From DTU078 sp002397345 (GTDB lineage Bacteria > Bacillota > Clostridia > Oscillospirales > CAG-272), in assembly GCA_937875545.1 (NCBI GenBank), contig CALLYE010000093.1:1-46299 (forward strand): 46,299 nt of DNA, written 5' to 3'. Positions 25,443-33,478 of the stretch are shown here, piece by piece (positions within the stretch are counted from its first letter, which is position 1; every line of letters begins with the position of its first letter). The notes under the pieces are model-generated. The model saw nothing but the letters and a program-made list of their open reading frames with translations. It had not been told where the DNA came from and did not search any database. Made by a program: the position numbers and the translations under genes.

Positions 25443-25546
25443 TATACTTAAATTCGATTATAAACTCGATAAAAGTCCGTGCCAAAAACTTGGATATATG
25501 AATTTTAACGCGGATTTTTTCATTAGTTATCGAATTTTAGCATTAC
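25443..25546 (+). repeat. MITE-like repeat, copy A
   Basis: This AT-rich element of about 104 bases closely matches copy B at 42219-42321. Imperfect terminal inverted repeats contain ATACTTAAATTCGATTA at the left and TTATCGAATTTTAGCATTA at the right. Inside is a stem (GTCCGTGCC...AAC GCGGAT type) followed by TTTTTTC, which looks like an intrinsic terminator. Confidence 0.8.
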
Positions 25547-25667
25547 AACCTTCTTTTTTATTAATTTTTTATTATGCGCTATTATATCACCAATGAACAA
25601 TAAATACAATATCTTTATGAAATAAACTTATTTCACTGATTTACCGGCTGTTTAGGCTGATAATTTT

Positions 25668-25691
25668 GGGGACGCCATTGCCGGCGTCCCC
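25668..25691. terminator. Hairpin after natB
   Basis: GGGGACGCC (25668-25676) and GGCGTCCCC (25683-25691) pair perfectly around a six-base loop, ten bases after the natB stop. There is no U-run on the minus strand, so it may be a weak terminator or an mRNA-end stabiliser. Confidence 0.45.
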
Positions 25692-25701
25692 ATTCGCGAG
25701 T

Positions 25702-26880
25702 TTATTTGTTAAACATTATCTTTTCACTGTTGAACATCTTGGTGAGCACGAAGCCGCAGACGGTGGACAGGATAAGGTTTACGGCTACGGTAATTATTAT
25801 ATAAGGCATCGACGCTTCGAACGAGAATATCCCCACCATGCTCTGCACACTGTTGTAGACAGGTATGAGATAATACGCGGCCCCGCTCTGCGATTTACCG
25901 GTGAACAAGCCGGTTATTCCGATAAGCACCACAACAATCATCAGCGGCGCGACGGAGGTTTGAGCTTCCTTAATGGTCTTAGCAAAAGCGGATATAATGG
26001 AAATAATCGATACAAACAACAGTACTGTGGACAATATCACCGCCGCGAGCATGATGTAATCGGCGGGGCTGTAAAAAGCGGCTGACGCGCCGTCTATGGC
26101 GCCTGTCATCTTCGGCAGCGACAACAGCGTTCCCACCGTGCTCGACGCGCCAGAAAGCAGGGCGACGATCGCAAGGGCTATGATTTTTCCCATCACAAGT
26201 TCGCTGCGCTTCACCGGCGTAATGAGCATGGTGGCAATTGTCCCGCGCTCCTTTTCGCCGGCAATCGATTCGGGCGCAATCGCCATGCAGCCCGTGAACA
26301 GGAATATCATAAGCAGCATGGGCAGCATTGACGAAAACATGAAGCCAGAGGTATCTTTTTCCGTGGCGAGATTATAATTTTCGCCGCCCGCGTTTATATC
26401 GAATTTATTGGCGAGAGAGCTTTCATAAGCGTCGAGCATCTCGGTCATTGTGTTTACTATCGTGGTTGACTCTGTCCGCGTGGTGTTATAGTATAGCGAC
26501 ACCTGCGGCGCCTTTTCGCCCGATTTTGTGTCATATGCCGCGACTAGCGCGTCGAAATTTTCGGGGAACAAGACAAGCAGGTCTTCCTTTTTTTCGGAAA
26601 CAGCGATTTTTCTGGCTTCAATTTCGTCCGCGCCGATAACGGTGAAATCCGCGTTTAGATTGCCTGCCATAGCTGAAAATGATTCGGGCATATTAACCAC
26701 GGAGATTGTATACTTATAGCTTTCATCCGTATTAAGCATGCCGCTTAGAGCATCCCCCATGAAGGTATACATTACATAAATCATGATGCCGGGCAGCAGA
26801 ACGGCGGAAAGCATCAGTCTGCGGTCGCCGAAAAAGCGGGCAAGCTCTTTTTTAATTATTATAAGTACATTGTTTCTCAT
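25702..26880 (-). CDS. natB: ABC-2 type exporter permease (NatB-like)
   Basis: This 392-residue membrane protein has the architecture of the NatB/ABC-2 exporter family: one N-terminal helix (about residues 20-40), a large extracytoplasmic domain (about 45-180) and five or six C-terminal helices. The family motif PESIAGEKERGTIATMLITPVKRSELVMGKI is visible in the first coupling loop after helix 2. Its start overlaps the natA stop by four bases (ATGA), so translation is coupled. In Bacillus the NatAB pair exports sodium; other members export peptides or drugs. Length is typical. The operon begins with the GGDEF protein upstream. Confidence 0.88.
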   Translation of the reverse strand: MRNNVLIIIKKELARFFGDRRLMLSAVLLPGIMIYVMYTFMGDALSGMLNTDESYKYTISVVNMPESFSAMAGNLNADFTVIGADEIEARKIAVSEKKEDLLVLFPENFDALVAAYDTKSGEKAPQVSLYYNTTRTESTTIVNTMTEMLDAYESSLANKFDINAGGENYNLATEKDTSGFMFSSMLPMLLMIFLFTGCMAIAPESIAGEKERGTIATMLITPVKRSELVMGKIIALAIVALLSGASSTVGTLLSLPKMTGAIDGASAAFYSPADYIMLAAVILSTVLLFVSIISIISAFAKTIKEAQTSVAPLMIVVVLIGITGLFTGKSQSGAAYYLIPVYNSVQSMVGIFSFEASMPYIIITVAVNLILSTVCGFVLTKMFNSEKIMFNK

Positions 26881-27650
26881 ATTGTCCCAACCGTCTCCGA
26901 ATAAATGTCAAAAAACCTATCCTCCAGGCTCTTCCCCGCCCGGATTTGATCAAGCGTACCGCAGGCTGTCATATTACCTTTTATTATAATGCCGACCCTG
27001 TCGCAGATTTTTTCAACCAGACTGAAGATATGCGTGGAAACGATAATGGTTTTACCCCGCGACCGCAGCTCGATAAGATATTCCGTAACGACTTTGGCTG
27101 TGATTACATCCAGCCCGTTAGTCGGCTCGTCGAAGATGATGATGCCGGGATCGTGCACAAGCGAAATGGCAAGGCTGGTTTTTTGCTTCATACCTGTGGA
27201 CAGGTTGGCAACCTTTACGCCCGCGAATTCATTTATGCCGAATTTATTGAATATTTCTTTTTTACGCGCGTTGCGCACCGCCGGGTCTATGCCATGAAGC
27301 GCGCAGAAGAAATCATAGAGATAGTCGGGGGTAAAAAATTCTTCAAGCTTCAATTCGCTGGTCAAAAATCCGATTTTCGCGCGAACAAGCTCCGGCTGGT
27401 TCGCGATGCTGGCTCCGTCCAAAAGAGCGTCGCCGCTGTCTGGCTTGATAAGTGTCGCAAGCATACGGAGCGTGGTGGTTTTACCGGCGCCGTTCGGACC
27501 GAGCAGTCCGAATATTTCGCCTTTATCCGCGGTAAAAGAAAGGTTGTTTACCGCGTGGATCACTTTTTCTTTTGTATTCTCCAGTTTCTGTTGTTTGGCT
27601 GATAGCTTGAAGGATTTATTTAGTCCTGTAACACGAATGATGTCCGGCAT
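26877..27650 (-). CDS. natA: ABC exporter ATP-binding protein (NatA-like)
   Basis: This 257-residue ABC ATPase has Walker A GPNGAGKTT, the Q-loop region, signature NLSTGMKQKTSLA and Walker B IIIFDEPTNGLD, followed by the H-loop STH. LSTGM rather than LSGGQ is normal for this subfamily. A short basic stretch (KSFKLSAKQQKLENTKEK) lengthens the N-terminal strand region, as in some NatA relatives. AAAAGGAG precedes the ATG by eight bases and lies across the end of the GGDEF gene, so these genes form one operon. It powers the permease that overlaps its stop codon. Confidence 0.9.
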   Translation of the reverse strand: MPDIIRVTGLNKSFKLSAKQQKLENTKEKVIHAVNNLSFTADKGEIFGLLGPNGAGKTTTLRMLATLIKPDSGDALLDGASIANQPELVRAKIGFLTSELKLEEFFTPDYLYDFFCALHGIDPAVRNARKKEIFNKFGINEFAGVKVANLSTGMKQKTSLAISLVHDPGIIIFDEPTNGLDVITAKVVTEYLIELRSRGKTIIVSTHIFSLVEKICDRVGIIIKGNMTACGTLDQIRAGKSLEDRFFDIYSETVGTI

Positions 27651-27663
27651 TAGGCTGCTCCTT

Positions 27664-29178
27664 TTATATGCAAAGCATTTCTTTTAAATTGTCATTGTCC
27701 GTTTCCGTGAAAAGTGTAACGTTGTTTTTACCGACGCTTTTTGATTTGTACATCGCCGTATCAGCTTTTTTAATCAGCTCGCTGACAGAACATATACCGA
27801 GCATCAGATTGTTTGCCACCCCGATGCTGAGCGATACTTTTTGGCTCAGATTATAATGGTCGAGGTCCATATCGGCAACGCCGCGGCAAATACGTTCGGC
27901 AATCCGGCACGCGTCGTCGGCTGATGTACCCTCAAGCAATATTACAAATTCGTCACCGCCGAAGCGAATAATTTTTGTATCGCCGCGGACATTGTTTCTT
28001 ATATAAACCGCAACCGCTTCTAATATTTTATCTCCAGCCATATGGCCATACCGGTCATTGACGCTTTTTAAATTGTCAATATCAATAAATAATACGGACA
28101 GCGACGCGCCCGCACAATCAAGGCAGCGTTCGTTTAAATATTGCTTGGTATAAAACCCTGTCAAAGGGTCGGTGATAGCTTTTTTGGCAAGCAGTTCTTT
28201 TTCCCGCTTCGCCAATGTTACATCTGTAATCTTTAATATCTTTGCCGAGTCGCTGTATCCGGGGTCTGTGGGATATTGCGTGAGGGAGATCTGTATCACG
28301 CCGCCGGAGGTATCAACGCTCACCTCATGCTCCACATAATTTTCTTCAAAAGAATAACCGGGAATATAATCGGCGACAAGATTCCCGTCCGTAATGCCGT
28401 AGCTGTGCAAAATACGTTTGACGGCGTTGTTGGCATATATGATCTTCCTGTGCCTGTTCACCAGCAGGACGCCCTCCGGCGAATCGGACAGCAGCCTGCG
28501 ATAAATATACTCCGAGCGCATATTCATCAGTTTGTATCGCATAATTGAAACAAACATGCAGACGATAAATATCAGGATGGCTATATACATAAGGGAAATC
28601 CCAAGATGTATATGGAAAACGGCGGGCAGCACATATTCGGAAATCACGCTGATAGATACAGACAGAAATACGCCGAGAAAGATGTATTGTATCTGCGCCT
28701 TTTGTTGCGGGTCGCGCGTTAATAAATAGCGCCGGATCAGCAGGATGAGCGCGTATGCGGCGGGCAGCGTAAACGACGCGGACATTATCGGCGCGACGAC
28801 GGGCAGTGAAAGCCTCCAGAACGTGGGATCGGAATAGTCAATCGGGTAAAAATAGCGCATGATTATAGTAATAGTGTTGATGCCCGCGAAAATATAAAAC
28901 GCGGCATCAAGCTTCTTCCGGATCAGCCTGTACACAAAGAATAAGAAAAACATCGAAAGGCTCATCATGCAGAGCCAATAAACCGTCTTGAGAATCAATC
29001 CGAAAACAGAGGTGCTGTTATAGGTGTTGCACATCGAAAGCACCATCCACAACATAACAAAACTGATCAGGCTTAAAAACGCGTTGTGCAGCTTGTCATT
29101 GTTCTTGTTTAAAAAAACGAAGCTCCATATGTACATCATAATGCCGAAAATGATCGCGAAGGTTAAAAATTGCAACAT
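27664..29178 (-). CDS. Membrane-bound diguanylate cyclase (7TM-PAS-GGDEF)
   Basis: This 504-residue protein has about seven membrane helices in residues 1-215, resembling the N-terminal sensor region of some histidine kinases. A PAS-like domain follows (about 220-325; LLVNRHRKIIYANNAVKRIL) and then a GGDEF domain (about 340-495). The active-site motif RFGGDEFVILL is intact at 405-415, so cyclic-di-GMP synthesis is expected. The inhibitory RxxD site is not evident. GAGGGGGTG lies five bases before the ATG. The natA gene starts 13 bases after its stop, so an exporter and a second-messenger enzyme appear to share one transcript. No EAL or PilZ protein is encoded nearby. Confidence 0.9.
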   Translation of the reverse strand: MLQFLTFAIIFGIMMYIWSFVFLNKNNDKLHNAFLSLISFVMLWMVLSMCNTYNSTSVFGLILKTVYWLCMMSLSMFFLFFVYRLIRKKLDAAFYIFAGINTITIIMRYFYPIDYSDPTFWRLSLPVVAPIMSASFTLPAAYALILLIRRYLLTRDPQQKAQIQYIFLGVFLSVSISVISEYVLPAVFHIHLGISLMYIAILIFIVCMFVSIMRYKLMNMRSEYIYRRLLSDSPEGVLLVNRHRKIIYANNAVKRILHSYGITDGNLVADYIPGYSFEENYVEHEVSVDTSGGVIQISLTQYPTDPGYSDSAKILKITDVTLAKREKELLAKKAITDPLTGFYTKQYLNERCLDCAGASLSVLFIDIDNLKSVNDRYGHMAGDKILEAVAVYIRNNVRGDTKIIRFGGDEFVILLEGTSADDACRIAERICRGVADMDLDHYNLSQKVSLSIGVANNLMLGICSVSELIKKADTAMYKSKSVGKNNVTLFTETDNDNLKEMLCI

Positions 29179-29328
29179 CTAAACACCCCCTCTCGCACGA
29201 ATGTGCATATGTCTTTTTAAGACGTAAATTGTCCCCTTGCCCGCAAGGACAAATATCATGAAAAATACAAGGAAAGAGAAAAGTTATAACGCGAATGTAC
29301 AGCACATAACGTTTATTGCAAAAAAACA

Positions 29329-29351
29329 AGCCCGACAGGCTTGTTTTTCTT
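29329..29351 (-). terminator. Intrinsic terminator of tRNA-Leu
   Basis: ACAAGCC and GGCTTGT form a stem with a short loop. On the minus strand it is followed by eight U residues. It lies just after the encoded CCA end of the tRNA. Confidence 0.8.
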
Positions 29352-29353
29352 CA

Positions 29354-29438
29354 TGGTGCCGCTGACCGGAATCGAACCGGTACGGTGTTATCCAACGGTT
29401 TTTGAGACCGTCGCGTCTGCCTGTTCCGCCACAGCGGC
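29354..29438 (-). tRNA. tRNA-Leu (anticodon CAA)
   Basis: The minus strand folds as a long-variable-arm tRNA. The acceptor stem GCCGCTG pairs with CAGCGGC. The anticodon stem ACGGT/ACCGT carries the loop CTCAAAA, giving anticodon CAA for leucine codon UUG. A variable arm of about 12 bases is followed by the T-arm ACCGG-TTCGATT-CCGGT. The discriminator is A and the terminal CCA is encoded. Length is 85 bases including CCA. Confidence 0.93.
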
Positions 29439-29536
29439 ATAAACTTAATCGAGCGCTCTTATTACAATAATTTTAAAAAATTGCGTCTGATTCGCCGCGC
29501 TTATTAAATTTATGCTTAAAAAAAATTGCTGCGCCC

Positions 29537-29565
29537 ATTATAACACACCCCCGTGCGATTTGCAA
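29537..29565 (-). promoter_or_regulatory. Sigma-A promoter of tRNA-Leu
   Basis: On the minus strand TTGCAA (29560-29565) and TATAAT (29537-29542) are 17 bases apart, with TG one base before the -10 box (extended -10). The leader to the tRNA would be about 90 bases. Confidence 0.8.
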
Positions 29566-29652
29566 GCAGAATTTTACTTGTATATTTAATTATTTACATT
29601 TATTAACGCCCTCGCAGGTGCGAGGTTGATATAGAATCACCGCTTCCCGTTG

Positions 29653-29682
29653 TTGACAACGCCCGTCTGCGCGTGATATAAT
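29653..29682 (+). promoter_or_regulatory. Consensus sigma-A promoter giving a leaderless queG transcript
   Basis: TTGACA (29653-29658) and TATAAT (29677-29682) are 18 bases apart, with an extended -10 TG at 29674-29675. The -10 box ends seven bases before the ATG at 29690, so transcription should begin at or within a base or two of the start codon. Confidence 0.8.
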
Positions 29683-29689
29683 AAATATC

Positions 29690-30556
29690 ATGATAAACAA
29701 CGATTTTTTCGCCGCCGCACAGTCAATACTGACCTCCGCGTCCGTCCTTTGCGGAGAGCCGCTTCCCTTTTCCGAGTGCCGTGTCATCGCGCCGCACAAG
29801 ATCGCCGCGCTGGGATTTGAGCCGCATAGCGTGTTGATGTTCGCCGCGCCGTATTTTTCACACGATGCCGCGGGCGATACGCATTGTCAGCGCAGCATCA
29901 GTCTTTACGCCGTACCGCGCGACTATCATCTCTTTTTCGCCGAGCTGATGAACGAGCTGCGGGAGCGGCTTAACCCTCGTTTCCCCGGCGTTAAGTTCGA
30001 GTGTTTCGCGGACAATTCGCCTATCGGCGAAGTCGGAGCAGCTTCAAAAGCGGGTTTGGGCATGATCGGCGACAACGGGCTGCTCATAAATCGCAAATAC
30101 GGCTCGTTTATGTTTCTGGGCGAGCTGATCTGCGATATTCCGGCTGATGAATCGGGTAAAAAATACGAGGTCGAATTATGCGGACATTGCGGCAACTGCC
30201 GCGCGGCTTGCCCCTGCGAGTGCATCGACGGGCAGGCTGTTGACAAGCGCGCCCGATGCCTGTCGTCGCTGACACAGGCGAAATCCGCGCCCGGTGATGA
30301 AATCGAGGCGCTTATGCGCGGCGAGCGCGGGGCGGACGCAACCATTTGGGGCTGCGATACCTGCCAGCTCGTGTGCCCGTATAATATTTCACCCGAGGAA
30401 ACGCCCATCGAATGGTTCCGGCGCGATTTGATACTCCGTCCAACCGAAGAAGGGCTGGCGGCAATGACCGAAGACGAGTTCGCGTCCCGTGCTTTTTCAT
30501 GGCGCGGCAGGAGCGTAATCGAGCGGAATTTGAAGATTGTAGCGGAGCAAAAATAA
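29690..30556 (+). CDS. queG: Epoxyqueuosine reductase-like iron-sulfur protein (QueG-like)
   Basis: This 288-residue protein has the QueG arrangement: an N-terminal cobalamin-binding region (DUF1730 type; FECFADNSPIGEVGAASKAGLGMIGDNGLLIN) and a double [4Fe-4S] ferredoxin-like domain. Cluster cysteines are Cys164, 167, 170 and 174 in CGHCGNCRAACP, Cys190 in RCLSSL, and Cys222, 225 and 229 in GCDTCQLVCP. QueG reduces epoxyqueuosine in tRNA, the last step of queuosine synthesis. The C-terminal HEAT repeats of longer QueG proteins are absent, as in many clostridial forms. No ribosome site precedes the ATG, and the promoter is so close that the mRNA is probably leaderless. No other queuosine gene is nearby. 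Confidence 0.87.
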   Translation: MINNDFFAAAQSILTSASVLCGEPLPFSECRVIAPHKIAALGFEPHSVLMFAAPYFSHDAAGDTHCQRSISLYAVPRDYHLFFAELMNELRERLNPRFPGVKFECFADNSPIGEVGAASKAGLGMIGDNGLLINRKYGSFMFLGELICDIPADESGKKYEVELCGHCGNCRAACPCECIDGQAVDKRARCLSSLTQAKSAPGDEIEALMRGERGADATIWGCDTCQLVCPYNISPEETPIEWFRRDLILRPTEEGLAAMTEDEFASRAFSWRGRSVIERNLKIVAEQK

Positions 30557-30557
30557 T

Positions 30558-30583
30558 AAACGCACCGCAAGACAGGTGCGTTT
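30558..30583 (+). terminator. Hairpin after queG
   Basis: AAACGCACC (30558-30566) and GGTGCGTTT (30575-30583) pair perfectly around an eight-base loop, immediately after the stop codon. The U-run is only the TTT of the stem, so strength is uncertain. Confidence 0.6.
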
Positions 30584-30618
30584 CAGAAACTATATCTCTT
30601 ACATGAAAAATGCAATAA

Positions 30619-30642
30619 GGCGGGGGCAAGCCCCCGCCCTAC
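30619..30642. repeat. REP-like GC hairpin, single unit
   Basis: A GGCGGGGG/CCCCCGCC stem with a four-base CAAG loop, ending in CTAC. It differs by one base from the right arm of the paired unit at 36686-36709, so it is a dispersed family. Confidence 0.8.
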
Positions 30643-30678
30643 AATATACAAACGTTAAAATAATAAAAGGTTCAATAA

Positions 30679-32742
30679 ATGGCAAAGAAAAACGCAGCAT
30701 ATGACAACCAAAGCATTACCGCGCTGAAGGGCGCAGACCGCGTGCGTAAGCGCCCCGCGGTCATTTTTGGCTCGGACGGGCTCGAGGGCTGTCAGCATTC
30801 GGTGTTCGAAATACTCTCAAACTCTGTGGACGAAGCGCGCCAGGGTCACGGCAATACCATCGAGATCAGGGTGTTCTCCGACCACAGCATTGAAATTTCC
30901 GATTCGGGACGCGGCGTGCCGCTCGGCTGGAACGAAAAGGAGAAGCGGTATAACTGGGAGCTTATCTACTGCGAGCTTTACGCCGGCGGCAAGTACGAGA
31001 ACAACGCCGAGGGCGCATCATATGAATATTCACTGGGTCTTAACGGACTGGGCGCGTGCGCGACACAATACTCATCGGAATATATGGAGGTCATTTCTTT
31101 CGACGGTGAGAACCGCAGCGAAGTCAGTTTTAAAAAGGGCTGCCCCATCGGAGCGGACGGTAAAATCATCACGCTCGACGCCGCAACGACCAAATCGCAG
31201 ACCGATACCGTGCTGCGCGTCACGCCGCTTTTAAAACGTGAACGCCGCACGGGCACGATCCAGCGCTGGAAACCTGATCTTGAGGTATTCACCGCTATCA
31301 ATATCCCGCTGGAGTTTTACATCTCCACGCTTAAAAAGCAGGCGGTAGTCAACGCGGGCACAACATTCAAACTGTTTTGGCAAACTTCGGTCAAAAGCGA
31401 CAGCTTTGATGAATACACTTTTTTATACCAAAACGGCATTATCGACTACGTCGCCGAACTGGCCGGCGAGGGCAGCCTGACTCAGCCGGTGTTTTGGAAA
31501 ACCGAAACCTCCGGTCGCGACCGCGCAGATAAAGACGAATACAAACTTAAGGTCGAGTGCGCCTTCTGCTGCTCGAACACCGTTAACATCATAGAATATT
31601 ACCACAACTCGAGCTTTTTGGAACACGGCGGATCGCCGGACAAGGCGGTGCGCAGCGCGTTTGTGGCGGAAATCGACCGCTGGCTGAAGGGCGCGGGCAA
31701 ATATAATAAAAACGAATCGAAAATCACCTTCGCCGATGTGGAGGACTGTTTAGTGCTTGTCACGAACTGCTTCTCCACGCTGGTTTCATATGCCAACCAG
31801 ACAAAAAAAGCGATAAACAACAGCTTCATTGCCGAGGCGATGACGGCGTTTTTGCGCCACAACCTTGAGGTGTACTTCGCCGAAAACCCGACCGAAGCGG
31901 AGCGCCTATGCGGACAAGTGCTCGTCAACAAGCGCAGCCGCGAGCACGCCGAATCAACGCGGCTCGATTTGAAAAAGAAGCTGGCCGGCTCTACGGACAT
32001 ATCAAACCGCGTCGAGCGGTTCGTCGGCTGCCGCTCAAAAGACCCGGAAGTCCGGGAGCTTTACATCGTGGAAGGCAACTCGGCGATGACTTCGTGCAAA
32101 CTGGCGCGCGACGCTGAATTTCAGGCGATTATTCCGGTGCGCGGCAAGACGCTCAACTGTTTAAAGGCGACCTACGATAAGATTTTTAAAAATGAAATAA
32201 TCGTTGATCTGCTGAAAGTTATCGGCTGCGGCGTCGAGCTGAAAGGCAAGGTCAAGGGCGATCTCGTCGAATTCGACGAGCGCGCGCTGCGCTGGTCAAA
32301 AATCATCATCTGCACCGATGCCGATAAGGACGGTTATCAAATCCGCACGCTGCTGCTCACGATGTTTTATCGCCTGCTGCCCACGCTGATAAAACGCGGG
32401 AAAATTTATATCGCGGAATCGCCGTTGTACGAGCTGACTTGCCGTGATAAAATCAGCTTCGCATATGACGAGCGTGAAAAACTGCAGCTTATAAAATCAT
32501 TCGGCAACGCGAAATATACCGTCCAGCGTTCAAAAGGATTGGGTGAAAACGAATCTGACATGATGCGCCTGACGACAATGGACCCCACGACGCGGAAACT
32601 CATCGCCGTTACGCCCGCCGACGAAAAACAAACGTTTGAAATTTTTGACACTATGCTGGGCGATAACCTCCCCGCGCGAAAGGCGTACATCGCCGAACAC
32701 GGGAGCGAATATTTGAACGATATTGATATAGACGAAGGATAA
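30679..32742 (+). CDS. Type IIA topoisomerase B subunit paralogue (GyrB/ParE-like)
   Basis: This 687-residue protein has a GHKL ATPase domain (FEILSNSVDEA with Glu44, Asn48 and Asp51; DSGRGVP at 75-81; the lid SLGLNGLGACATQY), a transducer domain and a TOPRIM domain. The TOPRIM motifs are YIVEGNSAMTSCK and CTDADKDGYQI, so the first motif reads EGNSA instead of EGDSA while the metal-binding DAD is intact. The C-terminal RSKGLGENESDMM block is normal. This divergent form is found in clostridia beside the main gyrase. It would need an A subunit for DNA cleavage, but none is encoded next to it. AAAAGG precedes the ATG at moderate spacing. Whether it acts as gyrase or topoisomerase IV cannot be told. 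Confidence 0.88.
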   Translation: MAKKNAAYDNQSITALKGADRVRKRPAVIFGSDGLEGCQHSVFEILSNSVDEARQGHGNTIEIRVFSDHSIEISDSGRGVPLGWNEKEKRYNWELIYCELYAGGKYENNAEGASYEYSLGLNGLGACATQYSSEYMEVISFDGENRSEVSFKKGCPIGADGKIITLDAATTKSQTDTVLRVTPLLKRERRTGTIQRWKPDLEVFTAINIPLEFYISTLKKQAVVNAGTTFKLFWQTSVKSDSFDEYTFLYQNGIIDYVAELAGEGSLTQPVFWKTETSGRDRADKDEYKLKVECAFCCSNTVNIIEYYHNSSFLEHGGSPDKAVRSAFVAEIDRWLKGAGKYNKNESKITFADVEDCLVLVTNCFSTLVSYANQTKKAINNSFIAEAMTAFLRHNLEVYFAENPTEAERLCGQVLVNKRSREHAESTRLDLKKKLAGSTDISNRVERFVGCRSKDPEVRELYIVEGNSAMTSCKLARDAEFQAIIPVRGKTLNCLKATYDKIFKNEIIVDLLKVIGCGVELKGKVKGDLVEFDERALRWSKIIICTDADKDGYQIRTLLLTMFYRLLPTLIKRGKIYIAESPLYELTCRDKISFAYDEREKLQLIKSFGNAKYTVQRSKGLGENESDMMRLTTMDPTTRKLIAVTPADEKQTFEIFDTMLGDNLPARKAYIAEHGSEYLNDIDIDEG

Positions 32743-32803
32743 AATTCACAGGGTGCGACACCTTCGCCTGCAATTAAGTTATCATTAACGGAGTGTAGCC
32801 ATC

Positions 32804-33478
32804 ATGAAACCATTATCCAGAGCGGCGATTAACCGTCTGCCGCGCTATTTCAGTTGTCTTCGCAGCTTGATTAACAGCGGTGTGCTGCGCATATCGTCGG
32901 AGGAGCTTGCCCCGCTGGTCGGGATGTCTGCGGCGCAGGTGCGCGGCGACTTGTGCGCGCTGGGCGGGCTGGGACAACAGGGTTATGGCTACAGCGTCAA
33001 GACACTCTACGCCGAAGTCGCGTCCCGACTGGGTGCGGGCGATAATCCCGGCGCCGTCATTTTCGGTACGACACCGCTGGGAATCGCCGCCGCGACCGGG
33101 ACTTTTTTATCGCGGAGAGGCGTAAGAGCCGTCGCGCTGCTTTATACCGGTGAAACAGACGGCGGAGCGACGGGGGCGAACGGCGGAGCGACGGGGGCGA
33201 ACGGCGGAGCGACGGGGGCGTCGCTCCCTACGGGGTGCGAGTTACGCCATGTATCCGAGCTGGACAATATCCCCTGCCGCGACATTGCGATACTTGCCTG
33301 TGACGACACGGAAGTACCCGAGTTTTACAGGCTGATCGCCGACAGCGGCTTCCGCGGGTTGTGGAATCTCACCGAAATCGAGCTGCGTTCCACCGCCGCG
33401 CTGTCCGTCGTCAACGCGCGGATCGGCGATTCACTCATGACGCTTTGCTACGGATTACATTCAAGGGAAAAACTATGA
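32804..33478 (+). CDS. rex: Rex-family redox-sensing repressor-like protein with an intragenic repeat
   Basis: This 224-residue protein has the Rex winged helix at the N-terminus (RLPRYFSCLRSLINSG, SSEELAPLVGMSAAQVRGDL, GGLGQQGYGYSVKTL) and a Rossmann-like domain. Rex represses fermentation genes until NADH rises. Here the expected GxGxxG loop reads IFGTTPLG, so NADH binding is doubtful. Residues about 120-140 are three tandem copies of GGATGAN-type heptapeptide encoded by 21-base repeats that normal Rex proteins lack. CGGAGTG lies nine bases before the ATG. The stop overlaps the dnaD start (ATGA). Position between a topoisomerase gene and DnaD suggests a role tied to replication genes, or simple cotranscription. 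Confidence 0.8.
   Translation: MKPLSRAAINRLPRYFSCLRSLINSGVLRISSEELAPLVGMSAAQVRGDLCALGGLGQQGYGYSVKTLYAEVASRLGAGDNPGAVIFGTTPLGIAAATGTFLSRRGVRAVALLYTGETDGGATGANGGATGANGGATGASLPTGCELRHVSELDNIPCRDIAILACDDTEVPEFYRLIADSGFRGLWNLTEIELRSTAALSVVNARIGDSLMTLCYGLHSREKL
33161..33227. repeat. Three tandem 21-bp repeats ending in a REP-like hairpin, inside the rex-like gene
   Basis: GGCGGAGCGACGGGGGCG-type units run at 33161-33181, 33182-33202 and 33203-33223. The third continues into an inverted repeat, GGAGCGAC (33206-33213) with GTCGCTCC (33220-33227), followed by CTAC. The unit length is a multiple of three, so the reading frame is kept. Confidence 0.85.

Larger units (their letters stand above)
25245..25701. 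other. Intergenic region with two hairpins and a MITE-like repeat
   Basis: These 457 bases lie between the trkA start and the natB stop, both on the minus strand. They hold a compound hairpin at 25346-25385 (imperfect outer arms of about 10 pairs around the palindrome GGCATATGCC), MITE-like copy A at 25443-25546, and a hairpin at 25668-25691 just after natB. No credible ORF was found. A trkA promoter should lie near the left end but no good box pair was seen. Confidence 0.55.

Noticed and set aside
26946..27602. 218-codon plus-strand frame opposite natA
   Set aside because: Antisense to an ABC ATPase with all motifs.
33161..33223. Tandem repeats considered as a CRISPR array
   Set aside because: The units are 21 bases with no spacers and are translated in frame inside a gene.
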